Source: Taklimakanibacter sp021828105 (GTDB lineage: Bacteria > Pseudomonadota > Alphaproteobacteria > Rhizobiales > Aestuariivirgaceae). From it: a stretch of DNA of 64,000 nucleotides. Position numbers and translations under genes: made by a program. Location of the stretch: positions 1-64,000 of the forward strand of contig JAKATG010000033.1 in the NCBI GenBank assembly GCA_021828105.1, read 5' to 3'. Shown piece after piece: positions 34,270 through 43,348 of this stretch. Position 1 is the first letter of the stretch. Every line of letters begins with the position of its first letter. The notes below the pieces were generated by a model. It was not told where the DNA came from, searched no databases, and worked only from the letters and a program-made list of their open reading frames with translations.

Positions 34270-36417
34270 ATGGGGACTAACGGCAGGGGTCAGAGGCAGC
34301 GCGGCCGAGGGCATGAACAGCGCCGCGAGCCCTCGCTTTTCGGCGGTGGCGGCGGCGGTCGCGGCGGCAGGAACAGCAGCGTGCCGCCCAGCCGAGGCCC
34401 AAGGCGCCGGCGCCGCTCGGGCTTTCGCATCTTCAGCCTGTTCCTCGCCCTCGTCTTCTGGGCCGTCTTCGCCGGCGCGGCCGGTTTCGGCTATCTATGG
34501 ATGAGCCTCGACCAGAAGGGCCTGTTCCAGATCCCGGCGCGCGAGCCCGGCATCATGGTGCTCGCCGCCGACGGAACGGTGCTCGCCGAGCGCGGCGCCT
34601 TCTATGGCGACGATGTCCGCCTCGCCGATCTGCCGGCTTATGTTCCGCAAGCGATCATCGCCATCGAGGACCGCCGGTTCCGCTCGCATTTCGGTGTCGA
34701 TCCCTTGGGGCTCATCCGCGCCATGGTGGAGAATCTCAGGGCCGGGCGCGTGGTCCAGGGCGGGTCGACGCTCACCCAGCAGCTTGCCAAGAATCTCTTT
34801 CTCAAGCCCGACCGGACGATGGGCCGCAAGGCGCAAGAGGCGGTGCTCGCCATCTGGCTCGAGACCCAGTTCACCAAGGACGAGATTCTCCAGCTCTATG
34901 TGAACCGCGTCTATTTCGGCGGCGGCGCCGTCGGCATAGAAAAGGCGGCACAGAAATATTTCGGCAAGTCGGCGCGCGACGTGACGCTGGCCGAGGCCGC
35001 CATCCTCGCCGCGGTGCTCAAGGCGCCCACCACCTACAACCCCATCAACAATCCGGACGGCGCCAACAAGCGCTCGCGCGAAGTGCTCAACGACATGGTC
35101 GATGCCGGCTTCATCGACGTCGGTGAAGCGCAGATGGCGCTGACGGCGCCCTCGACGGTGCGCGCGTCGGACTATGTGTCGGCGACCCAATATATCGTCG
35201 ACTATGTCGGCGAGACCCTGCCGCAGCTCGTGCAGAACTTCGATCAGTCGATCGTCGTCTGGACCACGATCAATCCCGATATCCAGCAGAATGCCGAGCG
35301 CTCCTTGCGCCGCAGGCTCACCCAGGACGGCCCCAAATTCAACGTCGCGCAGGCCTCCTTCGTGATGCTCGACCCGACCGGCGCGGTCATCTCGATGGTC
35401 GGCGGCAAGTCCTACGTCAAAAGCCAGTTCAACCGGGCGACGAAGGCGAAACGCCAGCCGGGCTCGGCCTTCAAGCCCTTCGTCTATCTCACCGCCATCC
35501 AGCAGGGCTATGGGCCGGACTCGGTCGAGGTCGACGAGCCGGTGCGCTTCGGCGACTGGGAGCCCGAAAACTACGGGCACAAATATGCGGGCCCCGTGAC
35601 CCTCACCAAGGCTTTGGCGCTGTCGCTCAACACCGTCGCCGCCAAGCTCGCCTTCAACGTGTCGCCCGCCGCCGTCGTCGCCACCGCGCATCGCCTCGGT
35701 ATCACCTCCGAGCTCGTCGACAATGCCTCGATCGCGCTCGGCACCTCGGAAGTGACCCTGCTCGAGCTCGTCTCGGCCTTCACGCCTTTCGCCAATGGCG
35801 GATCACCGGTCCAGCCTTACATCGTCACGCGCATCACCACGCGCGAGGGCGCCGTGCTCTATGAGCGCTCGGGCGACGGTCTGGGCCAGGTGGTCTCCAA
35901 TTACGATCTCGGCTCCATGAACCGGATGATGCGCGCGGTGGTGACGCAAGGCACCGGGCGCAGCGCGCAGTTCGGCGATTTCGAGATCGCCGGCAAGACC
36001 GGCACCAGCCAGGACTATCGCGATGCCTGGTTCATCGGCTACAGCGCCCATTACATTGCCGGCGTCTGGGCCGGGAACGACGACAACTCGCCGACCAAGA
36101 AGATGACCGGCGGCTCCATACCGGCCGCCATCTGGAAAGACGTGATGGAGCAGGCTCATGCCGGGCTCGTCAATCTGCCGCTGCCCGGCGACAATGATCC
36201 TTACAATGACGGATCCGGCGCGGTCGCTTCCTATTCCGAGACCGTCCCTGACGCTTACGCCGAAGAGGAATATGCGCCGCGCAAGCGCAAGCGCGGCTTC
36301 TTCGAAAGACTGTTCGGCTCCTCGGACGACGAGGAGGAGAGCGATGCGCCGCGGCGCCGCAACAATGACGGCCAGTCGGCCGCCCAGAAGCTCAGAGAGC
36401 GCGGCAACAATCGCTGA
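34270..36417 (+). CDS. Bifunctional penicillin-binding protein (GT51 transglycosylase / transpeptidase, class A)
   Basis: This class A PBP polymerises and cross-links peptidoglycan. The 715-residue product has an Arg/Gly-rich cytoplasmic tail (1-50), a transmembrane helix (about 54-78), and a GT51 domain (AIEDRRFRSHFG with catalytic Glu, VQGGSTLTQQLAKN, RVYFGGGAVG). The transpeptidase domain has SxxK in PGSAFKPFVY and KTGTSQDYRDAWF. The C-terminus is a low-complexity Arg/Asp/Glu-rich tail with no known domain. The start is the ATG at 34270, with AAGG nine bases upstream. Confidence 0.92.
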   Translation: MGTNGRGQRQRGRGHEQRREPSLFGGGGGGRGGRNSSVPPSRGPRRRRRSGFRIFSLFLALVFWAVFAGAAGFGYLWMSLDQKGLFQIPAREPGIMVLAADGTVLAERGAFYGDDVRLADLPAYVPQAIIAIEDRRFRSHFGVDPLGLIRAMVENLRAGRVVQGGSTLTQQLAKNLFLKPDRTMGRKAQEAVLAIWLETQFTKDEILQLYVNRVYFGGGAVGIEKAAQKYFGKSARDVTLAEAAILAAVLKAPTTYNPINNPDGANKRSREVLNDMVDAGFIDVGEAQMALTAPSTVRASDYVSATQYIVDYVGETLPQLVQNFDQSIVVWTTINPDIQQNAERSLRRRLTQDGPKFNVAQASFVMLDPTGAVISMVGGKSYVKSQFNRATKAKRQPGSAFKPFVYLTAIQQGYGPDSVEVDEPVRFGDWEPENYGHKYAGPVTLTKALALSLNTVAAKLAFNVSPAAVVATAHRLGITSELVDNASIALGTSEVTLLELVSAFTPFANGGSPVQPYIVTRITTREGAVLYERSGDGLGQVVSNYDLGSMNRMMRAVVTQGTGRSAQFGDFEIAGKTGTSQDYRDAWFIGYSAHYIAGVWAGNDDNSPTKKMTGGSIPAAIWKDVMEQAHAGLVNLPLPGDNDPYNDGSGAVASYSETVPDAYAEEEYAPRKRKRGFFERLFGSSDDEEESDAPRRRNNDGQSAAQKLRERGNNR

Positions 36418-37167
36418 TCATCCCTTCATCGCATAGGCGTGCAGCTCGGCGCCATGCGCCTTGAGCCAGCTCTTGGCCCGCGCGGCATTGGGGCAATGGG
36501 TGAGGACCAGGCGCCAGAATTGGCGCCCGTGATTCATGTGCTTGAGATGCGCCACCTCATGGGCCGCGACATAATCGAGGACGAAAGTCGGTGCCAGGAT
36601 GAGCCGCCAGGAATAGGACAGCGTGCCGTCGGAGGAGCAGGATCCCCAGCGGCTTTTCTGGTCGCGCACCGACAGGCGGTGGAATTTGACACCCATGGCC
36701 TCGGCATAGAATTCGCTCGCCTTGAGGAGATCGCGCTTGGCTTCGGCCTTCAGCCAGTCCGTCAGACGGCGGCCGAGATGCGCCGCATCGCCCGAGACGA
36801 TGACGGACGCATCGGCAAGCGCCACCGTGCCGCGCCTCGACCCCGAATGCAGGATCACGCGCCTCTCGCCGCGAATGAGAAGCTCAGCACCCGCCCGCAA
36901 CGGCCGGTCCGCCGGTTCGGATCTGAGCCGCTCGCTGATCCAGCGCGCCGATTTCTTGGCGAAATCGAGCGCCTCGCTGCGGCCGACGCGCGGCGGCAGG
37001 GTGACGATGACGCCGGCGCGGTCGCGCGACAGGCGCAAGACCAGGCGCCGCGCCTTGGCATTGCGCCTGAAGCTGACGGGGATCGACTTTCCTTCGATGG
37101 CGAGGAGGGCCGGCGGAATCGTCTTCGGGCGCTTGACCAGCCCAAAAGTTTCCAGAAGCCGGGTCAC
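36418..37167 (-). CDS. YgjP-like (M48/SprT-type) zinc metallopeptidase
   Basis: The 249-residue protein has the DUF45/YgjP pattern: SRWGSCSSDGTLSYSWRL, then the zinc motif AAHEVAHLKHMNH with a downstream FW. The Arg-rich N-terminal half (KARRLVLRLSRDRAGVIVTLP) is typical of the family. The cellular substrate is unknown. It is convergent with the PBP gene, their stops adjacent, and lies 6 bp from phaZ. Confidence 0.88.
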   Translation of the reverse strand: MTRLLETFGLVKRPKTIPPALLAIEGKSIPVSFRRNAKARRLVLRLSRDRAGVIVTLPPRVGRSEALDFAKKSARWISERLRSEPADRPLRAGAELLIRGERRVILHSGSRRGTVALADASVIVSGDAAHLGRRLTDWLKAEAKRDLLKASEFYAEAMGVKFHRLSVRDQKSRWGSCSSDGTLSYSWRLILAPTFVLDYVAAHEVAHLKHMNHGRQFWRLVLTHCPNAARAKSWLKAHGAELHAYAMKG

Positions 37168-37173
37168 GGCGCC

Positions 37174-38406
37174 TTACGCATGCTTGCGCATGAAATCGAC
37201 GATGCGCGGCACCGCATCGCCACGGAAGCGCGAGCCGTTGAACACGCCATAATGGCCAACACCCTTCTGCAAAAGATGCTGCTTCTTGTCGGGCTGGAGG
37301 CCTGAGCAGAGATCATGCGCGGCCTCGGTCTGGCCGACGCCCGATATGTCGTCGCGCTCGCCCTCGATGGTCATCAGCGCCGTCTTGGTGATGGCGGAAG
37401 GGTCGACCTTCTCGTCGCGATGGCGGAACAGGCCGCGCGGCAGCTCGTGATTGACGAAGACCTTCTCGACCGTCTGCAGATAGAACTCGGCGGTGAGATC
37501 CATCACCGAGAGATATTCGTCATAGAACTCGGTCTGCTTCTCGGCCGCATCGCCATCGCCCTCGACCAGGTGCCAGAACAATTCACGATGCGCGTCCATG
37601 TGGCGGTCGAGATTCATGGTCATGAAGCCGGTGAGCTGCAGGAAGCCCGGATAGACGTCGCGCATATAGCCCGGATGCGGGAAAGGCACGTTGACGATGG
37701 CATTCTTGCGGAACCAGTCGACGCCGCGCGCCACGGCCAGGCGATTGACGACCGTCGGGTTGCGCCTTGTGTCGACCGGGCCGCCCATCAGGATCATGGA
37801 TCTGGGCTGCTTCGGTTTTTGCCGCTTCGCCATCACCGACACGGCGGCGAGCACCGGTACCGAGGGTTGGCAGACCGCCATCACATGGACATCGGGGCCC
37901 AAAAGCTCAAGCATCTCGATGACATAGTCGATATAGTCGTCGAGGTCGAAGCTGCCATAGCGCAAGGGCACTTGGCGGGCATCGACCCAGTCGGTGATAT
38001 AGACATCGGCATGGGGCAGCATTGCCGCGACCGTGCCGCGCAGCAGCGTCGCATAGTGCCCGGACATCGGCGCCACGATAAGCAGCTTCGGCTGCTTGAC
38101 CGGCGCCTTCTCGGCCGGCCAGCGCTTGGAGAAATGCACGAGCGTGCAGAAGGTCTTGTGAAGGATGCGCTCTTCGGCGATCGATACCGTCACACCATCG
38201 ACGGGAATTTCGGTGATGCCGAAAGAGGGCTTGCCGTAACGGCGCGTGACGCGTTCGAAAAGGTCAAGGGAAGCGGCAACCGAACGGCCCATATAGGTCT
38301 GGGCGATGGGATTGACCGGGTTTTTCCAGAAGAGGTTCGCTGCATCCGCTGCGGCGCGCCAGGGCGCAATGGCGGCGTGGTTCATCTCGTATAGGTAATA
38401 GAGCAA
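37174..38406 (-). CDS. phaZ: Intracellular polyhydroxyalkanoate depolymerase
   Basis: PhaZ mobilises the storage polymer polyhydroxybutyrate. The 410-residue product has the intracellular-depolymerase nucleophile box HVMAVCQPSVP (Cys179 in the serine-hydrolase position) and KLLIVAPMSGHYATLLRGT. The start codon is TTG at 38406: the N-terminus MLYYLYEMNHAAIAPWRAA closely matches family N-termini, and AGGGAA precedes it directly, so no ATG start is needed. It connects to the EIIA/HPr system, which in rhizobia influences polymer storage. The 148-bp gap to sco holds a short dyad but no gene. Confidence 0.93.
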   Translation of the reverse strand: MLYYLYEMNHAAIAPWRAAADAANLFWKNPVNPIAQTYMGRSVAASLDLFERVTRRYGKPSFGITEIPVDGVTVSIAEERILHKTFCTLVHFSKRWPAEKAPVKQPKLLIVAPMSGHYATLLRGTVAAMLPHADVYITDWVDARQVPLRYGSFDLDDYIDYVIEMLELLGPDVHVMAVCQPSVPVLAAVSVMAKRQKPKQPRSMILMGGPVDTRRNPTVVNRLAVARGVDWFRKNAIVNVPFPHPGYMRDVYPGFLQLTGFMTMNLDRHMDAHRELFWHLVEGDGDAAEKQTEFYDEYLSVMDLTAEFYLQTVEKVFVNHELPRGLFRHRDEKVDPSAITKTALMTIEGERDDISGVGQTEAAHDLCSGLQPDKKQHLLQKGVGHYGVFNGSRFRGDAVPRIVDFMRKHA

Positions 38407-38554
38407 TTCCCTGGTCCTTTGGAGGTTAGGGTGCGCCGCAACATATTAGGTACATAACAATGCGAAGTGAGTCCGGCAACCCGACCATGGGCCTAGACCC
38501 ATGCAAAAACCGGGCATCGGACCCAGCGTCCAAATCGTTCCTAACCTATTGAAA

Positions 38555-39163
38555 TTACTGCTGAACGGCCTGGCGCAGCGCCTCGGCCAGACCTTTCGCC
38601 TCGGTGCCATAGGTGAAATGCTTCACGAATTTGCCGTCCGGGCCCATCAGATAGAGGATGGTCGAATGGTCCATCAGATAGTCGGTCTGGTTCTCCGTTC
38701 CCTTGGCCTTGGCATAATAGACCCGGTAGGCCTTGGCCACGGCCGCGATATCGGCTTCCGAGCCCGTAAGGCCGATCAGGCGCGGGTGGAAATTGGACAC
38801 ATAGACCTTCATCGCCTCCGGCGTATCGCGTGCCGGATCGATGGTGATGAAGACCGGCTGGATCTTGTCGGCCTCGGATCCCATCTGGTCGAGCGCCGCC
38901 GACATCACCTGCAGCTCGCTCGGGCAGACATCGGGGCAGAAAGTGAAGCCGAAGAAGATCAGCATGTATTTGCCGCGGAAGTCCTGGTCGGTCACCCGCT
39001 TGCCGTTCTGATCGGTCAAGGTGAAGGGCCCGCCCACCAGCGCCGTGCCCGATCCTATGGGCCCTCGCGGAAGTGAGCCGGTGAGCCACAAGGCGCCCGC
39101 CCCCGTGATCGCGGCGATCACCAGAACGACCAGGGCGAAAATCAGCTTCTGACGGGATGGCAT
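38555..39163 (-). CDS. SCO1/SenC-family copper chaperone
   Basis: This membrane-anchored thioredoxin-fold protein inserts copper into the Cu(A) site of cytochrome c oxidase. The 202-residue product starts with a transmembrane anchor (LIFALVVLVIAAITGAGAL). It has the copper ligands FCPDVCP (Cys76, Cys80) and His166 in YLMDHSTILYL. I chose the ATG at 39163 (MPSRQK); an upstream start at 39196 would add 11 residues. No cytochrome oxidase genes are close by. Confidence 0.92.
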   Translation of the reverse strand: MPSRQKLIFALVVLVIAAITGAGALWLTGSLPRGPIGSGTALVGGPFTLTDQNGKRVTDQDFRGKYMLIFFGFTFCPDVCPSELQVMSAALDQMGSEADKIQPVFITIDPARDTPEAMKVYVSNFHPRLIGLTGSEADIAAVAKAYRVYYAKAKGTENQTDYLMDHSTILYLMGPDGKFVKHFTYGTEAKGLAEALRQAVQQ

Positions 39164-39208
39164 GATGATGAGGTAGAGAGACTTGCTCCCCCGCACAAGC
39201 CCGTAATG

Positions 39209-39664
39209 TCAGACTTGATCGGGCGGAATGACGCCCTTCTTGAAGGCGAAGCAGCCATAGAAGCGGCGCTCGCCGGTCTGGATCACGCAATAGGCCTTGC
39301 GCGCCAGGTCATAGAAGGCGAAGCGCTCGATCGAGCCCATCGGCCAGGATTTGCCTTCCGCCCGATCGATCTCGGACTGAACCTCGGCCTGTACGGGTGG
39401 GATTTCCTTGGGCTTGCCGACGATCTCCATCCTGAGCGCCGGATGCTCGACGAAGCTGTCGAGCGGCATGACCGAGAGAACGGCGCGCGCGGCCCGCCCC
39501 GCCGTCACATTGTCGATGCGCAAGAGCCTGCCCAACACGGTCTGGCGGGCGACCGAATCGGCCGGGAAATTCGTGTCGCAGATGATGACGTCATCGCCAT
39601 GGCCCATGGCGCGCAAGGCATAAAGCACATCGGCATTGAGCGCCGGATCGATCGATTTCAGCAT
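39209..39664 (-). CDS. RbsD/FucU-family sugar mutarotase
   Basis: The 151-residue protein matches the RbsD/FucU family, which interconverts pyranose and furanose forms or anomers of ribose, fucose and similar sugars. The diagnostic parts are LNADVLYALRAMGHGDDVIICDTNFPA (cited as LRAMGHGDDVIICDTNFP) and the C-terminal RRFYGCFAFKKGVI. It lies downstream of a deoC-ALDH16 pair in the same direction, with an intergenic palindrome between, so it may serve pentose or deoxyribose catabolism. The sugar is not determined. Confidence 0.87.
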   Translation of the reverse strand: MLKSIDPALNADVLYALRAMGHGDDVIICDTNFPADSVARQTVLGRLLRIDNVTAGRAARAVLSVMPLDSFVEHPALRMEIVGKPKEIPPVQAEVQSEIDRAEGKSWPMGSIERFAFYDLARKAYCVIQTGERRFYGCFAFKKGVIPPDQV

Positions 39665-39687
39665 GAGATTTCCCGCTTTATTATTTT

Positions 39688-39736
39688 GCGCATGATCTTT
39701 TCGGAAAACCGGTCCCCACTTTTCCGGATCATGCGC
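39688..39736. repeat. Palindromic intergenic repeat, same family as 27666-27713
   Basis: Perfect 10-bp ends GCGCATGATC (39688-39697) and GATCATGCGC (39727-39736) enclose GGAAAA / TTTTCC arms, as in the copy at 27666-27713. The right end touches the stop codon of the ALDH gene (39737), which suggests a terminator or mRNA-end function. Confidence 0.82.
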
Positions 39737-42115
39737 TTATTCCCCGTAAGGTATCCACACATTCTTCACTTGCGTCGCATGGCGCAAGAAAATCGGCCCC
39801 TCAGCCTGCGCCTGGTCGAACCAGTCCGTCGCCAAGCCATGATCGACCAGCGTGCGCTTGAGATTGGAGGCCGACAGGCGCTCGGCATCGGCGGAGGCTT
39901 TCTCAGGCCCGAACACCCACAGCGCATCGACATCGTCATGCTCGGCGAGCGTCTTCACCAGCGCCAAGCGATCGCCGGTCACGATATTGACGACGCCCGC
40001 CGGCACATCCGAGGTCTCGAGCACCGAATAGAAATCCGTGGCGGCGAGCGGATGGCGCTCGCTCGGCACCGCGACGACGCGGTTGCCCATGGCGATGAGC
40101 GGCGCCACGAGGCTGATGAAGGCGAGAAGCGGCGCTTCATCGGGACAGACGACGCCCGCGACACCGATCGGCTCCTTGAGCGCCAGCGCCAGGCCGCGCA
40201 AAGGCGGTGTGTGGATGTCGCCTTCGAATTTGTCGGCCCAGGCGCCATAGGTGAAGAGCCGCCTGATCGCGGCATCGACCTCGGCCAGCGCGCTTGCGTG
40301 CTTGGCGCCGGTCATCGATGCGATGCGGCCCGCGAATTCCTGCTGCCTCCCGCTCAGATTCTCGGCGATGTAATAGAGGATCTGCGCGCGGTTATGCGCC
40401 GTCGCCTTCGACCAGGCTTCGGCACCACGCGCGGCCGCCACCGCATTGCGGATGTCCTTGCGATTGCCTTCGCCCACTTCACCCAAAAGCTCGCCCTTGG
40501 GCGAGAGGACGGGCCTTGAGTAGTTCCCATCGGGCCGCGATTGCTTGCCGCCGATGAACAGTTTCGCGGTGCGGTCGATCACGGGCAGGCCGGCTTGAGC
40601 TTTCGCCTTCATCGCCGGCAACGGCTTCGCCTCAGGCCTCGGCTTGCGCTTCGCCCAGGCCTTCGGCTTCAGATATTCGTAGGCCCCCTCGCGCCCGCCT
40701 TCGCGGCCAAAACCCGACTCGCGATAGCCGCCGAAGCCGGCGCTGGCGTCGAAAAGATTGGTGGAATTCACCCAGACGACGCCCGCCTGCAGTTTGGGCG
40801 CGATATCGAGCGCAAGGCCAATGGTCTCGCTCCACACACTCGCCGCCAGGCCGTAGCGCGTATTGTTGGCGAGCATCACCGCCTCGTCCGGCGTGCGGAA
40901 GGTCATCGCCACCAGGACGGGTCCGAAAATCTCCTCACGCGCCACCGTCGAAGCGGTGTGCACATTGGTGAGCAAGGTCGGCGGATAGAAGAAGCCCTTG
41001 TCGGATGAGCTGCCTGGCGACTGGTAGCAGACCGCACCTTCGGCAACGCCCTGCTTCACCAGGCTTTCGATGCGCTCGAGCTGCACCTTGTCGACGATGG
41101 CGCCCATGTCGACCGCCTTGTCGAGCGGATGGCCGACACGCAATTTGCCCATGCGCGCCTTCAGCCGGGCGATGAAATTTTCCGCTATGCCTTCCTGCAC
41201 CAGAAGCCTCGAACCCGCGCAGCACACCTGGCCCTGGTTGAACCAGATGGCATCGACGAGGCCTTCGATGGCGCCATCGATATCGGCGTCATCGAAGACG
41301 ATGTAAGGCGACTTGCCGCCGAGCTCCAAGGTGAGCGACTTGCCGGTGCCGGCGGTCTCCTTGCGGATGATGCGGCCGACCTCGGTCGAGCCTGTGAAGG
41401 CTATCTTGTCGACGTCCTTGTTCTTGACGAGTGCGGCCCCCGTTTCGCCATCGCCGGTCACGATATTGAGGACGCCCGGCGGAAGGCCCGCCTGCTCGGC
41501 GAGTTCCGCGAAGAGGAGGGCCGAGAGCGAGGTGAATTCGGCGGGCTTCAGCACCACCGTGTTGCCAAGCGCCAGAGCCGGCGCCACTTTCCAGGCGAGC
41601 ATCAGGAAGGGGAAATTCCAGGGAATGATCTGGCCCACGACGCCAACCGGCTGATAATCGGCGAGCTCCGTCTCCTGAAGCTCGGCCCAGCCGGCATGAT
41701 AATAGAAATGCCGCGCCGCCAAAGGCACGTCGAGATCGCGCGTCTCGCGCACCGTCTTGCCGTTGTCGAGACTCTCGATGACCGCGAAGAGACGGGCATG
41801 GCGCTGGATCATGCGCGCCAGGGCATAGAGATGGCGCGCCCGGCCGTGACCGCCGAGCTTCGCCCAGCCTGGTTGCGCCTTGCGCGCCGTCTTCACCGCC
41901 CGATCGACATCCGCCGCCGATCCTTGCGAGAGTTTTGCCAGGACCTTGGCCGTCGCAGGCTCGAGCGTGTCGAAATGCGCTTTGCCGTTGATCCACTCGC
42001 CGCCGATGAAATGGCGGAAGCCCTTGTCGTGCCGCAAGAGCCAGGCGCGTGCCTCGGCATCGCTCTCGGGTGCGGGACCATAGTCCATCGTGTCGAAATA
42101 ATGCGCGACGCTCAT
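39737..42115 (-). CDS. Two-domain aldehyde dehydrogenase, ALDH16-like
   Basis: Residues 1 to about 490 are a complete aldehyde dehydrogenase: IIPWNFPFLMLAWK, FTGSTEVGR, catalytic Glu264 in LELGGKSPYIVF and catalytic Cys298 in NQGQVCCAGSR. Residues from about 515 to 792 form a second ALDH-like domain (FIGGKQSRPDGNY) in which neither catalytic residue is present. This matches ALDH16, where the C-terminal pseudo-domain has a structural role. It is 3 bp downstream of deoC, which releases acetaldehyde, so oxidation of acetaldehyde or another aldehyde of pentose catabolism is a reasonable inference. Confidence 0.88.
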   Translation of the reverse strand: MSVAHYFDTMDYGPAPESDAEARAWLLRHDKGFRHFIGGEWINGKAHFDTLEPATAKVLAKLSQGSAADVDRAVKTARKAQPGWAKLGGHGRARHLYALARMIQRHARLFAVIESLDNGKTVRETRDLDVPLAARHFYYHAGWAELQETELADYQPVGVVGQIIPWNFPFLMLAWKVAPALALGNTVVLKPAEFTSLSALLFAELAEQAGLPPGVLNIVTGDGETGAALVKNKDVDKIAFTGSTEVGRIIRKETAGTGKSLTLELGGKSPYIVFDDADIDGAIEGLVDAIWFNQGQVCCAGSRLLVQEGIAENFIARLKARMGKLRVGHPLDKAVDMGAIVDKVQLERIESLVKQGVAEGAVCYQSPGSSSDKGFFYPPTLLTNVHTASTVAREEIFGPVLVAMTFRTPDEAVMLANNTRYGLAASVWSETIGLALDIAPKLQAGVVWVNSTNLFDASAGFGGYRESGFGREGGREGAYEYLKPKAWAKRKPRPEAKPLPAMKAKAQAGLPVIDRTAKLFIGGKQSRPDGNYSRPVLSPKGELLGEVGEGNRKDIRNAVAAARGAEAWSKATAHNRAQILYYIAENLSGRQQEFAGRIASMTGAKHASALAEVDAAIRRLFTYGAWADKFEGDIHTPPLRGLALALKEPIGVAGVVCPDEAPLLAFISLVAPLIAMGNRVVAVPSERHPLAATDFYSVLETSDVPAGVVNIVTGDRLALVKTLAEHDDVDALWVFGPEKASADAERLSASNLKRTLVDHGLATDWFDQAQAEGPIFLRHATQVKNVWIPYGE

Positions 42116-42118
42116 TTC

Positions 42119-43117
42119 CTATCCGGCCGCATGGCGATTGAAGGCCGAATACCGGCCGGTGACATGGTGCTCGAGCTGGCGCTCGATATCGGCGAGGAGC
42201 GATGAGGCGCCGATGCGGAAGAGATCGGGCTCGAGCCACTCGCGGCCGAGCTCTTCCTTCATCAGGATCTGGTAGTTCAGCACATCCTTCGCCGCCCCGA
42301 TCCCGCCGGCCGGCTTGAAGCCGACCTTGAAGCCGGTCGCCTCCTGATAGAAACGGATCATGCGCAGCATGGCGAGCGTCACCAGGAGCGTCGCATTCAC
42401 GGTCTCCTTGCCGGTCGATGTCTTGATGAAATCGGCCCCTGCCATCATGCAGACCATCGCGGCCTTGGCGACATTGCGCAAGGTCTTGAGGTCGCCGGTG
42501 GCGAGGATCGCCTTCACATGGGCATCGCCGCAGGCGGCGCGGAAATCGCGCATCTCGTCGTAAAGGGCCTGCCAGTTCTGGGTGAGCGCATATTCGCGGG
42601 TGATGACGATGTCGATCTCGCGCGCGCCGTCGGCAACCGAGGCCTCGATCTCCTTGAGCTTGACGTCATGCGGCACGAGGCCCGCCGGGAAGCCGGTCGA
42701 GACGGCGGCTACCGGAATGTCCGACCCTTCGAGCGCCTCGACGGCGGTCGCGACAAAGCGGTGATAGACGCAGATGGCGCCGGTGGTGATGCGCCGATCG
42801 GCCATGCCGAGCGCCTCCAACAGGTCGGGACGCACCGGGTTCATCGCCTTGGCGCAAAGCCTTTTCACGCGCGCCGCCGTGTCATCGCCCGCGAGCGTGG
42901 TGAGATCGATGCAGGTGATAGCCTTGAGCAGCCAGGCCGCCTGGGCATCCTTCTTGACCGTGCGGCGCCCGGGAAGGGCCGCGATGCGCCGCTCGGCGGC
43001 CGGGAAGTTCAGGCGGATGTCGTCGATGAGATCGAGGGAGAGCTTCATGCCCGCATTGCGGGGCAAGGCATTATGTCCCGGCTTGTTCAAGGGCAGGATC
43101 GCGACACCAGACATCAT
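42119..43117 (-). CDS. deoC: Deoxyribose-phosphate aldolase
   Basis: DeoC (EC 4.1.2.4) cleaves 2-deoxyribose 5-phosphate to glyceraldehyde 3-phosphate and acetaldehyde. The product, about 332 residues, is the longer type similar to the animal enzyme. The Schiff-base lysine is in DFIKTSTGKETVNAT, the second lysine in VGFKPAGGI and the active Asp in REIDIVI. Start options GTG 43120, ATG 43117 and ATG 43114 are contiguous; a later ATG at residue 25 is also possible. It is coupled to the ALDH16 gene. deoB and deoA, the other nucleoside genes, lie 19 kb away on the same strand. Confidence 0.93.
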   Translation of the reverse strand: MMSGVAILPLNKPGHNALPRNAGMKLSLDLIDDIRLNFPAAERRIAALPGRRTVKKDAQAAWLLKAITCIDLTTLAGDDTAARVKRLCAKAMNPVRPDLLEALGMADRRITTGAICVYHRFVATAVEALEGSDIPVAAVSTGFPAGLVPHDVKLKEIEASVADGAREIDIVITREYALTQNWQALYDEMRDFRAACGDAHVKAILATGDLKTLRNVAKAAMVCMMAGADFIKTSTGKETVNATLLVTLAMLRMIRFYQEATGFKVGFKPAGGIGAAKDVLNYQILMKEELGREWLEPDLFRIGASSLLADIERQLEHHVTGRYSAFNRHAAG

Positions 43118-43150
43118 CACTCTCTAACGCATCAACAGATGGCGGAATCA

Positions 43151-43298
43151 CCCTCGCCCCCAACGGGGGAGAGGGAGGGGCCCAATGCAAAGCATTGGGA
43201 GGGTGAGGGGGAACCGGCGGTGACATCCTTTTGCATCGCGGGAAATGTCTCCGTCTGTTCCCCCTCACCCTAACCCTCTCCCCCGTTGGGGGAGAGGG
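43151..43298. repeat. Nested palindromic element between deoC and eda
   Basis: Three hairpins are visible: 43151-43161/43165-43175 (11 bp, one mismatch), 43181-43188/43192-43199 (CCCAATGC/GCATTGGG) and 43274-43284/43288-43298 (perfect 11 bp, loop GTT). A 13-bp long-range pairing joins 43201-43213 with 43258-43270. The 200-bp interval has no gene. Such CCCTCTCC/GGGGAGAGGG elements are common in Rhizobiales. Confidence 0.8.
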
Positions 43299-43348
43299 GA
43301 TCGTGTCCAAATCATTCGAATGCTAGTTGGCGGCGGCGCCTCGCGCAA

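Noticed and set aside
38486..38503. CATGGG-CCTAGA-CCCATG dyad beyond sco
   Set aside because: Short stem with no T tract on either strand and no repeated copy seen; not enough to call a terminator or operator.
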